Positions 46,185 through 54,996 are shown, counted from the first letter of the stretch. The stretch: DNA of 64,000 nt from Actinomadura rubteroloni (GCF_002911665.1 NZ_MTBP01000001.1:2518139-2582138); one strand, 5' to 3'. Notes: generated by a model from the letters alone, not told the origin. Made by a program: numbers and translations.

Positions 46185-47558
46185 TCAGGTGCGCGCCGGG
46201 TCGGCCAGCGCGAGGACGGCGCCGACGTTCTTCTGGACGAGGCGGCCGAACGAGGACGTGTCGGTGACCGCCGCCGGGTCGACGTTCAGGCCGAGCCCGG
46301 CGGTCTCGTCGTGGGACATCAGGACGGCGGTGCAGGCGCCGTGGACGCGCGGTCCGAAGACCAGCGTCGACAGGAGCCGCGCTCCGGCGATGTAGGCCGG
46401 ACGCGGCACGCCGGGCACGCTGCTGGTCTTGAGGTCCTGGACGCCGCTCGTCCAGCGGGTCGCCCGCAGCAGCACCGGGACGGGCAGCACGGGGAACAGC
46501 GACGTCAGCGCCGCCGACCATCCGGCGAGCGGGGTCCGGCGCGCGCGCCGCAGCATCGCGCCCACTTCGGCGAGGCGGTCGTGCGGGCCCATCTCCTTGA
46601 GGGATCCGCCGAGCACGAGGCCGCCGACGATGTTGTTGCCGTCCTCCGGGCCGCCGTCGCGCACGTCCACCGGCACCGCGATCGACAGCGTGCCGCCGGC
46701 CCGTCCGTGGAGGCGGTGGTAGTCGGCGAATGCGCCGAGCATGATGGTGATGAAGGCCGCGGTGACCGTCGCGCCTGCGGTCTTCCCGGCCGCCTTCAGG
46801 TCGGCCAGCGGCATCTCGACGGCCTCGAACCGGCGTTCGCGCCCGCGTCGGGCGAGCAGCGGGGACCGCCGGGGGTCGACCGCCGTCCGCCCGAGCGAAC
46901 GGACCAGCCCGTCGACCCGCGCGGGCAGGTCCCCCGGGGACGTCGACGCGTGCGCCAGGCCCGCCGCCAGCCGGGTCCCGCCGCGCCTGATCCGTCCGGG
47001 CGCGGAGCCGAGATCGCTCGCCAGCCCGCGCGCCGCGACCTCCCAGGGGCTCGCGTGGCGGGGGGCGTCGGGCGGCGGGCCGGGCGGACGCAGCGACGCC
47101 CGCCGCGAGCGGGGCAGCAGCGCGACCATCGCCCGCCGCAGGCCCGCGCCGTCGGCGAGGCAGTGGTGGAGCTTGATCACGATCGCCGCCCGGCCGGACT
47201 CGCCCTCCTCGGCGAGCACCGCGCGCCACGGCGGACGGGCGGGGTCGAAGACCGAGGCGCCGACGTCCTCGGCGAGGTCCAGCAGCTCGCGCCGTCCGCC
47301 CGGGGCGGGCAACCGGACGCGGTGGACGTGCGCGGCGAGGTCGAACGCCTCGTCCACCTCCCAGACCGGCCGGCCGATCCGCAGCGGCGGCTCGGCCACC
47401 CGGAGCCGCAGCCGCGGCAGGACCCCGGTCAGCCACGCGCAGCACTCCAGGAACCGGTCCCACTCCGGGACCCGGTCCAGCGTCCACACCATGACGACGT
47501 CGGTGCGCAGCGCGGCGTCGGAATCCATCCGCCACATCGCCGTTTCCATGCCATTCAT
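46185..47558 (-). CDS. WS/DGAT-family O-acyltransferase
   Basis: This 457-residue member of the wax ester synthase / diacylglycerol acyltransferase family has the catalytic motif HHCLADG (HHxxxDG) in VIKLHHCLADGAGL, near residue 135. It also shows the family C-terminal block with SIAVPVDVRDGGPEDGNNIVGG and DLKTSSVPGVPRPAY. These enzymes esterify alcohols, including diacylglycerol, with acyl-CoA or acyl-ACP. I prefer ATG 47558 (MNGMETAMWRMDSD); ATG 47549 is an alternative and neither has a strong ribosome site. It is the first gene of the operon, 26 bases before the PKS, so the PKS product is a plausible acyl donor. Confidence 0.88.
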   Translation of the reverse strand: MNGMETAMWRMDSDAALRTDVVMVWTLDRVPEWDRFLECCAWLTGVLPRLRLRVAEPPLRIGRPVWEVDEAFDLAAHVHRVRLPAPGGRRELLDLAEDVGASVFDPARPPWRAVLAEEGESGRAAIVIKLHHCLADGAGLRRAMVALLPRSRRASLRPPGPPPDAPRHASPWEVAARGLASDLGSAPGRIRRGGTRLAAGLAHASTSPGDLPARVDGLVRSLGRTAVDPRRSPLLARRGRERRFEAVEMPLADLKAAGKTAGATVTAAFITIMLGAFADYHRLHGRAGGTLSIAVPVDVRDGGPEDGNNIVGGLVLGGSLKEMGPHDRLAEVGAMLRRARRTPLAGWSAALTSLFPVLPVPVLLRATRWTSGVQDLKTSSVPGVPRPAYIAGARLLSTLVFGPRVHGACTAVLMSHDETAGLGLNVDPAAVTDTSSFGRLVQKNVGAVLALADPART

Positions 47559-47873
47559 AAGCGAGGCGGGACCCCATCCGTCGACACGCGGTGCGGTGGT
47601 CAAAGCGGCTCCGATCCAACGTTTCCCGGGAACGGACGGGCACTTGATCAATGACCGTCCCGAGCATCGCGCTCCGTCGTACCCCCGGTTTTCACCCCGA
47701 TACTGGGTACTTTTGCCCAAGCCGCCGGGTCTTCTGCCGTGGGCACTGCCCGGGAGTGCGTTTCAGGATGCGAAATAACGGGCCGGGTCTTGACATCTCG
47801 CCGCGCGCTGGTGGACCTTACAAGAGAGGCCGCCGCATCCGGCGGCCTCCGATCGCTTCGGGCTCGGTAGTAA
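47559..47873. other. Divergent promoter region of the lipid-polyketide locus
   Basis: This 315-base spacer separates the acyltransferase start (minus) and the LuxR-type gene (plus) and has no gene. It holds a TTGACA box at 47790-47795 and a perfect ten-base-stem hairpin, GAGGCCGCCG/CGGCGGCCTC with loop CATC, at 47826-47849. The hairpin sits 25 bases before the regulator's start and could act as an attenuator or leader structure. No matching -10 box is clear. Confidence 0.45.
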
Positions 47874-48251
47874 ATGGAAGAGCACGTTCCGCCCGCCGTC
47901 GACCGGCCCGGGCAGGCCGACGTCATCGCGGAGGTCACCGCGGCCCTCGAGGTGATCGGAAGAACTCTGGCCGCACTGGAACGCCTGCTCGCTTCCCTCG
48001 AAAACGCACGTTCCACACAAGCGGGGGAAACGGCTGCACCGGCGGAATCGAGCGGTACGGCCGGGCGGCTCACCCGGCAGGAACGGCGGGTCCTCGACCT
48101 GATCTGCGCGGGAAAATCCAACCGGGAGATATCGCGTGCCCTCGGCATCGCCGAGAAGACCGCGAAGAACCACGTCTACTCGATATTCCGAAAGCTCGGC
48201 GTGCACAGTCGCCTGGAGGCGGCATTCGTCTGGACGGGCGACCGGGAGTGA
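47874..48251 (+). CDS. Small LuxR-type HTH regulator
   Basis: The 125-residue protein has a helical N-terminus with a leucine-rich, possibly dimerising stretch (EVIGRTLAALERLLASLE) and a C-terminal LuxR-type helix-turn-helix (LTRQERRVLDLICAGKSNREI, then KNHVYSIFRKLGVHSRLEA; residues 63-118). No receiver or ligand domain is present. It faces away from the acyltransferase-PKS operon and precedes the acyl-CoA synthetase by 43 bases, so it is a good candidate for the pathway regulator. The start has only a weak ribosome site. Confidence 0.78.
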   Translation: MEEHVPPAVDRPGQADVIAEVTAALEVIGRTLAALERLLASLENARSTQAGETAAPAESSGTAGRLTRQERRVLDLICAGKSNREISRALGIAEKTAKNHVYSIFRKLGVHSRLEAAFVWTGDRE

Positions 48252-48294
48252 GCGCCCGCAGACCGTTCCATTTCGACCACGACAGGAGGGCCGC

Positions 48295-49830
48295 ATGTAT
48301 CTGACCCAGGGACTCCACCGGGCGCTCCAGCAGAATCCGGACGCGCCGCTGACCGTCTTCGGCGACCGGATCCGCACCGTCGGGGAGAGCGCGGACCGCG
48401 TCATGCGGCTGGCGGGAGCGTTCCGGCGGCTCGGCATCGGCGCGGGCGACCGCATCGCGATCCTGTCGCTCAACTCGGACCGCTTCCACGAATACCTTCT
48501 GGCCACCTGGTGGATCGGTGCCGTGGTCGTCCCGCTCAACATCCGGTGGGCCGTCCCGGAGAACCGGTACGCGCTCCGGCAGTCGGGGGCGCGCGTGCTC
48601 CTGGTGGACGAGACCTTCGCGCCCCTGGCCGCGGACCTGCGCGACGACCTCGACACGGTCGTCCACTGCGCGGACGGGCCCGCGCCGCCGGACATGCTCG
48701 CCTACGAGGACCTGACCGGCGGCGACCCCGTGCCGGACGCGCGGTGCGGCGGGGACCGGCTCGCGGGCATCTTCTACACCGGCGGCACCACGGGCTTCCC
48801 CAAGGGCGTCATGCTGAGCCACGCCAACCTGCTCGTCTCGGCGATGGGCAGCCAGGCGGCGGTGGACTTCGCGATCCCGGGCGGACGGCTCCTGCACGCG
48901 TCCCCCATGTTCCACCTCGCCGACCTCGCGGCGTGGACGGCGCAGACCGTCGTCGGCGGCACCCACGTCATCGTCCCCGCCTTCGAGCCCGCGGCCGTGC
49001 TGTCGGCCGTCGAGACGCGGCGGGTGACGTCGACGCTGCTCGCGCCGGTCATGATCCGGGCGCTCGTCGACCACCCGGGGCTCGCGGCGAGCGAGCTGTC
49101 CAGCCTCCGGTCGATCGTCTACGGCGCCTCGCCCATCCCGGAGGAGACGCTGGAGCGCGCGATGGCGGCGCTGCCCGGGACCTCCTTCGTCCAGGCGTAC
49201 GGGATGACCGAGCTGGCCCCCGTCGCCACCCTGCTCTCGGCCGCCGACCACGCCGCGCGCGAGCACCTGCGGACGTGCGGACGGGCCGCCCCGCACGCCG
49301 AGGTCCGGATCGTCGGCCCCGACGGCGCGGAGGTGCCGCGCGGGCAGGTCGGCGAGGTGGCCGTCCGGGGCGCGAACGTCATGCTCGGCTACTGGCGGGA
49401 TCCCGAGCAGACGGCCGCCGCCGTCCGGGACGGCTGGATGCACACCGGCGACGGCGCCTTCATGGACGACGACGGCTACGTCCACATCGTGGACCGCCTC
49501 AAGGACATGATCATCAGCGGCGGCGAGAACGTCTACTCCACCGAGGTCGAGAACGCCGTCGCCGCGCATCCCGCCGTCGCCGCGTGCGCCGTCATCGGTG
49601 TGCCGGACGCGGAGTGGGGCGAACGGGTCCACGCCGTGATCGTCCTGCGGCCGGGGCACACGCTCACCCACGAGGAGATTCGCGAGCACTGCAAGCGCAC
49701 GATCGCCGGATACAAGGCGCCGCGCAGCACCGAGTTCACCGACGAGCTGCCGTGCCTGCCCACCGGCAAGATCCTCAAGCGCGAGCTGCGGGAGCGCCAC
49801 TGGAACGGCCAGCCGCGCTCCGTCCGCTGA
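48295..49830 (+). CDS. AMP-dependent acyl-CoA synthetase
   Basis: This 511-residue ligase of the ANL superfamily has the P-loop FYTGGTTGFPKGVMLSH, YGMTELAP, the hinge region GWMHTGDGAFMDDDGY with VDRLKDMIISGGENVYS, and the C-terminal catalytic Lys in LPTGKILKREL. It should make an acyl-AMP and then acyl-CoA, for a fatty or aromatic acid that cannot be read from the sequence. ATG 48295 follows GGAGGG by five bases. Being downstream of the LuxR gene and opposite the PKS operon, it may supply the starter acyl-CoA. Confidence 0.92.
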   Translation: MYLTQGLHRALQQNPDAPLTVFGDRIRTVGESADRVMRLAGAFRRLGIGAGDRIAILSLNSDRFHEYLLATWWIGAVVVPLNIRWAVPENRYALRQSGARVLLVDETFAPLAADLRDDLDTVVHCADGPAPPDMLAYEDLTGGDPVPDARCGGDRLAGIFYTGGTTGFPKGVMLSHANLLVSAMGSQAAVDFAIPGGRLLHASPMFHLADLAAWTAQTVVGGTHVIVPAFEPAAVLSAVETRRVTSTLLAPVMIRALVDHPGLAASELSSLRSIVYGASPIPEETLERAMAALPGTSFVQAYGMTELAPVATLLSAADHAAREHLRTCGRAAPHAEVRIVGPDGAEVPRGQVGEVAVRGANVMLGYWRDPEQTAAAVRDGWMHTGDGAFMDDDGYVHIVDRLKDMIISGGENVYSTEVENAVAAHPAVAACAVIGVPDAEWGERVHAVIVLRPGHTLTHEEIREHCKRTIAGYKAPRSTEFTDELPCLPTGKILKRELRERHWNGQPRSVR

Positions 49831-49929
49831 ACGTCCCGCGCACGGCGTCCGGCGCCGTCCCGCCGCGATGGCGGTCCGGGACGCGCAGGACCTCGGGCCG
49901 CACGGGCGCTACGTGTAGATTCGCGCCCG

Positions 49930-50952
49930 GTGGACGAGCTACGTCCTGTGTTCGGCCGGAAAGGGCTTCTCGTGGCGGCAGCGGAGGCAGCGGACTCCTG
50001 GTACGTCGACCCGCTTCTCGTCGCTGCGGTCGTCGCCGTGTTCGTCGTGATCGGCGTCGTTCTGGCGCGGGGCCTCCGCCGCCGGGTGCCGCCGCCCGCC
50101 GTGCCCCCGGCCCCGGCCCCGGTCCCGGCCCCGGCCGCCGCCGCTCGTCCGGCGGACCGCTACACGCCGCTGGAGGAACTCGGCCGGGGCGGGATGGGCG
50201 TGGTCTGGCGGGCCAAGGACGTCGTGCTGGGACGGGAGGTGGCGGTCAAGCAGCTCCTCCCGCCGTCCGGTCTCGCGCCCGGCGCCCGGGACGCCGTGCG
50301 GGCGCGCATGCTGCGGGAGGCCAGGGCCGCCGCGCAACTCCACCACCGCAACGCCGTGACCGTTCACGACGTCATCATGGACCACGACTCGGTGCTCATC
50401 GTGATGGAACTCGTCAAGGCGGCGGCCCTCGACAGGACGGTCGCGTCGGACGGGCCGCTTCCGTCCGCGCGCGTCGCCGCTATCGGTCTCGCCCTGCTCG
50501 ACGTCCTGGAGGCGGCGCACGCGCTCGGCATCATTCACCGCGACATCAAGCCCGCGAACGTCCTGGTCGGCGCGGACGGTTCGGTGAAGCTCGCCGATTT
50601 CGGCATCGCGCGGTTCGAGGGCGACCCGACGCTCACCGAGGCCGGCGCCATCATGGGCACGCCCGCCTACATGGCGCCCGAGCAGATCCGGGGGACGGAA
50701 TGCACGCCCGCCACGGATCTGTGGGGCCTCGGCGCCACGTTGTTCTATGCCGTCGAAGGCCGTTCCGCATTCGGCCGTCCGAGCCCGACGGCGGCGATGG
50801 CGGCCGTCCTGACCGAGGCGCCGCCCGTCCCGCAACGCGCCGGCCGGCCTTTGGGCGCGCTGCTGACGGGTCTGCTCGCGAAAGACCCGGCCGCGCGTCC
50901 GACCGTGGCCCGACTCCGCGCCGAACTCGCACAGTTCACCGGAACGGCCTGA
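49930..50952 (+). CDS. Ser/Thr protein kinase with N-terminal membrane helix
   Basis: The 340-residue product begins with a membrane helix (LLVAAVVAVFVVIGVVLA, residues 29-46), a Pro/Ala linker, then a Pkn2-type kinase domain (residues 76-340). The domain has LGRGGMGVVWRAKD, catalytic Lys in VAVKQLL, HRDIKPANVL, DFGIARF and GTPAYMAPEQ, so it looks active. Bacterial kinases usually have the kinase first and a membrane helix after it, so this inverted layout is unusual. There is no extracellular sensor domain. Start GTG 49930. Targets cannot be inferred from the neighbours. Confidence 0.85.
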   Translation: MDELRPVFGRKGLLVAAAEAADSWYVDPLLVAAVVAVFVVIGVVLARGLRRRVPPPAVPPAPAPVPAPAAAARPADRYTPLEELGRGGMGVVWRAKDVVLGREVAVKQLLPPSGLAPGARDAVRARMLREARAAAQLHHRNAVTVHDVIMDHDSVLIVMELVKAAALDRTVASDGPLPSARVAAIGLALLDVLEAAHALGIIHRDIKPANVLVGADGSVKLADFGIARFEGDPTLTEAGAIMGTPAYMAPEQIRGTECTPATDLWGLGATLFYAVEGRSAFGRPSPTAAMAAVLTEAPPVPQRAGRPLGALLTGLLAKDPAARPTVARLRAELAQFTGTA

Positions 50953-51072
50953 GCCCCACCGCGAAGTGCTACCGGACGCGGCGAGCGCTGTCCGGCGACG
51001 CATTGTTGCCGCTCCCCGGCGTGGCTACCGTTCGGGTTGTTCATCGTGAGGTGCGTCACCTGGGGAGCGGTC

Positions 51073-52212
51073 ATGAAGAGAATGGGCAGAACGGGCGTGC
51101 TCATGGTGACCGTCGCGGCGACGGTCGCGGTCTGCGGTGCCGCGGTCGCGGCGCCCGCCCCGCCGAGCGCCCTCCAGTCCGGCTTGGACGCCGTGGTCAC
51201 GGCGAACGGCGGCGGCGCGATCGGACTGGTCCGCGCGGACGGGACCGAGCAGACCGCCGCCTCCGGTCACGGCGACCTCTACGCGGGCGCGAAGGCCGAC
51301 CCTGCGGCGCAGTTCCGCATCGGCAGCAACACCAAGGCGTTCGTGTCGACGGTTCTGCTGCAGCTCGAAGCCGAGGGAAGACTTTCGCTGGACGACACGG
51401 TCGCCCGATGGCTGCCAGGCGCGCTGCGCGACGGTGACAAGGTGACCGTCCGGCAGTTGCTGAACCACACCAGCGGCATCTACGACTACATGTCCGACCT
51501 GGGACTGCTCGTCACCTACGGCGTCAACCTCTTCGCCGACCTCAAGTACACGCCGCAGCAACTCGTCGACATCGCCAACCGGAACAAGCCGTACTTCGCG
51601 CCCGGCGGCGGCTGGCACTACTCCAACACCAACTACATCCTCGCCGGAATGGTGATCCGGGCCGTCACCGGCCACGACCCGGCCGCCGAGATCAACCGGC
51701 GCATCATCGTCCCGCTGGGCCTGACCAGCACCTATCTCCCGACCGGTGCATCGAAGCTGTCGGGCGATTTCATGCACGGCTACGAGTTCTTGTTGGACGT
51801 CTCGGCGTCCAACACCTACGTGACCGGCACCGCCGGCGGCATCGTCTCCACCCTCAAGGACGAGGCGAACTTCGCGCGGGCGCTGCTGACCGGGAAACTG
51901 CTGCCGCCGAAGCAGATGGAAGAACTCCGGACCGCGGCGCCGACCGGCACCGACGGCACCGGCTACGGCATCGGATTGGTCCGAGCGCAAACTCCGTGCG
52001 GGGTGGCGTGGATGCACAAGGGCGCCGTCCTCGGCTACATCAACACCTGGATGTCCACGCCGGACGGACGCCGCCAAGTGGTCATCGCCATGAACGTCTA
52101 CCCCGGAATGAACAGCGGCACGATCGACCAGGCCGCATCGAACACGTTCTGCGCCGGACAGACGGCCACCACCGCACGGACCCCTGAGCCCGTCGTCCCA
52201 CTGCCCTGGTAG
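51073..52212 (+). CDS. Secreted beta-lactamase-family serine hydrolase
   Basis: This 379-residue exported protein has a signal peptide (RTGVLMVTVAATVAVCGAAV, cleavage near VAA-PA) and the class C beta-lactamase/DD-peptidase motifs. SxxK is in GSNTKAFVS, YxN in WHYSNTNYI and HxG in WMHKGAVLGY. It resembles Streptomyces R61-type DD-carboxypeptidases and related esterases, so it may act on peptidoglycan or small esters. ATG 51073 follows GGGGAG. It is not obviously linked to its neighbours. Confidence 0.9.
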   Translation: MKRMGRTGVLMVTVAATVAVCGAAVAAPAPPSALQSGLDAVVTANGGGAIGLVRADGTEQTAASGHGDLYAGAKADPAAQFRIGSNTKAFVSTVLLQLEAEGRLSLDDTVARWLPGALRDGDKVTVRQLLNHTSGIYDYMSDLGLLVTYGVNLFADLKYTPQQLVDIANRNKPYFAPGGGWHYSNTNYILAGMVIRAVTGHDPAAEINRRIIVPLGLTSTYLPTGASKLSGDFMHGYEFLLDVSASNTYVTGTAGGIVSTLKDEANFARALLTGKLLPPKQMEELRTAAPTGTDGTGYGIGLVRAQTPCGVAWMHKGAVLGYINTWMSTPDGRRQVVIAMNVYPGMNSGTIDQAASNTFCAGQTATTARTPEPVVPLPW

Positions 52213-52282
52213 CGGCCAGAATCTGACCGCTTCGGCTGCCATCGTGGCGTCGAGAGTGGCCGCCGAGAGCAAGGACGCAGCA

Positions 52283-53380
52283 GTGAAGACACGCCTCACC
52301 ACCCGGGCGCTCAACCGCGCGACGCTGGCCCGCCAACTCCTGCTCGACCGCGCCGACCTCCCGCCCCTGGACGCCGTCGGACACCTGTGCGGCCTGCAAG
52401 CCCAAGAACCGCAGGAGCCGTTCATCGGCCTATGGACGCGCCTGCGCACCTTCGACCCGGCGACGCTCTCGAACCTGCTGGTCCAACGGCAGGTCGTACG
52501 AACCCATTTGATGCGCCGCACCGTCCACCTGGTCACGGCCACCGACGCCCTGGCCTGGCGCTCCCGCCACGACGCCATGCTGCGCCAGCGGGTGCTGACG
52601 ACCTACCGCCGAGAACTAGAAGGAGTAGACCTCGAAGAACTGGCAAGAGCAGGCCACGCGATCATGGCCGACGGCGAGCCCCGCACGATGGCCGAACTGG
52701 CACGAGCCGTATCCGACCGCTGGCCGTCCCCACCCCCAAGGGCACTAGGCGAAATGCTAGTCGCGGCCCTACTCCCGATGGCGCAACTCCCGCCACGCGG
52801 CCTATGGCGACAACGAGCAGGCGTCCGCAACGCCCTGCTCACATCCTGGCTGGGCCGCGCCCCAGACCCCCTCTCCACCGACGCCGAAGACCCGGTGGGC
52901 CAAACCCTGGTCCGCCGCTACCTAGCCGCATTCGGCCCGGCAACGACCGCCGACCTACGCGCCTGGTGCGGACTAACCGGCCTCCCGGCCGCCGTGACCG
53001 CCCTACGCCCAGAACTCATCACGTTCCACGACGAAAACGGCCGAGAACTACTGGATCTCCCCGAAGCCCCCCGCCCCGACCCCGACACCCCAGCCCCCGT
53101 CCGCTTCCTCCCAGCCTTTGACAACGCCCTGCTCGGCTACCACGACCGAACCAGGATCGTGGACGACGCCCACCGCAACCTCTCAGTAGCAGGCACCAGA
53201 GTCGTCCTCGTAGACGGCCGAGTAGCCGCAACCTGGACCACGAAAAACAACACCCTGACCATTACCCCCCTCCACCCCCTCACCCCCCACGACCGCACAG
53301 CCATAACCGAAGAAGGCGAAACCCTGGCCTCCTTTCTCTCCGAAGGCGCCAGCACCGCCCTCCACATCACCGACCCCTGA
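52283..53380 (+). CDS. Winged-helix DNA-binding protein (AlkZ-like)
   Basis: The 365-residue protein matches the winged-helix (HTH_42/AlkZ-like) family, with LCGLQAQEPQEPFIGLWTRL and MRRTVHLVTATDALAWR near the N-terminus and RFLPAFDNALLGYHDRTR toward the C-terminus. Some members are DNA glycosylases that remove bulky or crosslinked bases and protect antibiotic producers; their QxQ motif is visible here as LQAQEPQ. Start GTG 52283 follows AAGGA. From about 52640 onward the gene uses many CTA, CCA and AGA-type codons, unlike the first third and the neighbours. Confidence 0.8.
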   Translation: MKTRLTTRALNRATLARQLLLDRADLPPLDAVGHLCGLQAQEPQEPFIGLWTRLRTFDPATLSNLLVQRQVVRTHLMRRTVHLVTATDALAWRSRHDAMLRQRVLTTYRRELEGVDLEELARAGHAIMADGEPRTMAELARAVSDRWPSPPPRALGEMLVAALLPMAQLPPRGLWRQRAGVRNALLTSWLGRAPDPLSTDAEDPVGQTLVRRYLAAFGPATTADLRAWCGLTGLPAAVTALRPELITFHDENGRELLDLPEAPRPDPDTPAPVRFLPAFDNALLGYHDRTRIVDDAHRNLSVAGTRVVLVDGRVAATWTTKNNTLTITPLHPLTPHDRTAITEEGETLASFLSEGASTALHITDP

Positions 53381-53449
53381 CCGGCCGGCGTCTTCGTGTC
53401 ACCTCCATGGTGAGTGCTTGTCGACTTTCTGGAATTCGATACTCGTTGA

Positions 53450-53901
53450 CATTCTTCGGATCTTGCGTATCGAGTCGCCGACACGCACACCTTCTACGTG
53501 CTGGCGGGTCCCGCCCCGGTCCTTGTCCACACCTGTGGGGTCGCGCTCGGGATGAGGGGGAGGGCCGCCTACAGGAATTCGCCGAGTCAAACGGACATAC
53601 ACACTTCTTGGATATGGCTATGGACGATGCCCTGGGTTCGGTGCGGAATGTAGCGTTCTGGAAGCCAAATGTGCGCGTGCACATTATTCTCGATGGATTC
53701 GATCATGCCGAGAACCCTGCCGCCGCGTTCAAAGCAGCCTATGACCGAGGGGCTGGGGACAACTGGTTCACCACGGAACGGGAGATGAAGATCGTCGGCG
53801 ATGCGGTCCGTCGCGGCTATCGGACATGGGATAGTATAACCTTTTATCGCGACGGGCAAGCAGTAGAAGATTTTCCAAAACCGGACTTTTCGGGAGGATG
53901 A
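53450..53901 (+). pseudogene. Frameshifted C-terminus of a Hint-type polymorphic toxin
   Basis: Frame 53450-53551 encodes the end of a Hint/pretoxin region, YRVADTHTFYVLAGPAPVLV then HTCG, typical of actinobacterial RHS/Hint toxins. The toxin domain itself is in another frame from 53551, starting DEGEGRLQEFAESNG and running 116 residues to TGA 53899 (NVAFWKPNVRVHIILDGFDH, DNWFTTEREMKIVGDAVRR, WDSITFYRDGQAVEDFPKP). One missing G in the GGG run at 53549-53551 would join the two. There is no upstream toxin body or start, so this is an orphan, broken tip. The toxin family is not one I can name. Confidence 0.7.
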
Positions 53902-54258
53902 ATGGCCGGATCTGTCGAATGGGATCGCCAATTTCAATTGTGGCACTATAATGTAAGATATTCGCGACTGCTGATTCGTGGAATCGATCAAAGTTTGACG
54001 CCGAAGCGGGTTGAAATACTATTTAGCAACGTTGAATATCTGCGTGTGCGATCTCTATATGATTCGATTTCCATTCGCGAAATCGCCACGACGGATCGAC
54101 GGCTGGTGGGCATTCCGGAAGATTTCCCAATGCGTGGAAAGATATTTTCAATTAACGATGGCACCGATTACGTCATCGCCACGCATTGTCAATGGGCTGA
54201 AGATGACGGCGGTGCCCATTCGCCATCCAGTTTTGGCTCGTTGCAAGGTGTTGAATAA
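53902..54258 (+). CDS. Presumed immunity protein of the toxin remnant
   Basis: This 118-residue soluble protein starts at ATG 53902, immediately after the toxin stop, with GGGAGG at 53893-53898 inside the toxin's end. This is the usual toxin-immunity spacing. The sequence (YNVRYSRLLIRGIDQSLTPK, VEILFSNVEYLRVRSLYDSI) is a small beta-rich protein with no recognised family. It is strikingly AT-rich against its surroundings, as is common for exchanged immunity genes. Its frame is intact although the toxin is broken. The 72 bases after it hold nothing. Confidence 0.65.
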   Translation: MAGSVEWDRQFQLWHYNVRYSRLLIRGIDQSLTPKRVEILFSNVEYLRVRSLYDSISIREIATTDRRLVGIPEDFPMRGKIFSINDGTDYVIATHCQWAEDDGGAHSPSSFGSLQGVE

Positions 54259-54330
54259 CGCCGCCCTGTCTTTTTCTACGATCTCCTTGTTATGCTTGAC
54301 TGTGATTATTTTTATGTGCCGTGCGGATTA

Positions 54331-54852
54331 TTAATGGAAGCGCCAGCGGGTTGCGCCGTAGGGTTCGGTGGTGGCGACGCCGAAGGCGGTGTGGACGGTG
54401 ATGCGGTAGGCGTGCCACGGGGGCGGGCCCGCGCTGGGGGCGCTGTAGGGGGCCGTGAGGGCGTCGCCGTCCACCTCGGCGGGCCAGCCGCCTTCGCTGT
54501 AGGCGCGGGCGACCGCGGTGAGGGTTTCGGGGTCGGTGACGCGGGTTGCTTCGCCTTCGAGGATGAGGTCGATGCCCTGGAGGCGTATCGAGAGCGTGCA
54601 GGACGGGTTGGCGGCCAGGTTGCGGGATTTGCGGGTGTCCGGGCCGCTGGTGAAGTAGAGGTCGTCGTCCAGCCAGAGGGCGCCGATGCCGGCGGAGTGG
54701 GGACGGCCGTCCGGTCGCGTCGTCCCGAGGAACACCGGGGTGCTCATCTCGACCAGGTCGACCTTCAGGCGCTCATGGGCTCTGCTCCACGGCAGCGCCG
54801 GGTCGTCGTAGATGTCGAGGTTGGTGGTCGAGGTGGGCTCTCGCTGCGGCAT
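54331..54852 (-). CDS. Pyridoxamine-phosphate-oxidase-like flavin/F420-binding protein
   Basis: The 173-residue protein has the split-barrel fold of the PPOX class: MSTPVFLGTTRPDGRPHSAG, ALWLDDDLYFTSGPDTRKSR and AANPSCTLSIRL. These are the strands and cofactor-phosphate contacts typical of FMN- or F420-dependent small reductases in actinobacteria. The substrate is unknown. ATG 54852 follows GGGAGGACGG. It stands alone, between the immunity gene and a DUF1877 gene on the other strand. Confidence 0.85.
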   Translation of the reverse strand: MPQREPTSTTNLDIYDDPALPWSRAHERLKVDLVEMSTPVFLGTTRPDGRPHSAGIGALWLDDDLYFTSGPDTRKSRNLAANPSCTLSIRLQGIDLILEGEATRVTDPETLTAVARAYSEGGWPAEVDGDALTAPYSAPSAGPPPWHAYRITVHTAFGVATTEPYGATRWRFH

Positions 54853-54996
54853 GCGCCGTCCTCCCGGTCGGATCGTGCGGTCTGTTCATGAGACCAGCGG
54901 ACGGCCGGAAACTCATCGACCGCCCGTGCCGTGCGTGTGTCGGTGGCGCTGGTTAGGGTCGTCCGCGGGACAGGCCGAGGGATCGGGAGCGGGAAC

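Noticed and set aside
40021..46395. A 2124-codon open frame antisense to the PKS
   Set aside because: It is Arg/Gly/Val-rich shadow sequence created by high GC3 on the opposite strand; the PKS strand has clear catalytic motifs throughout.
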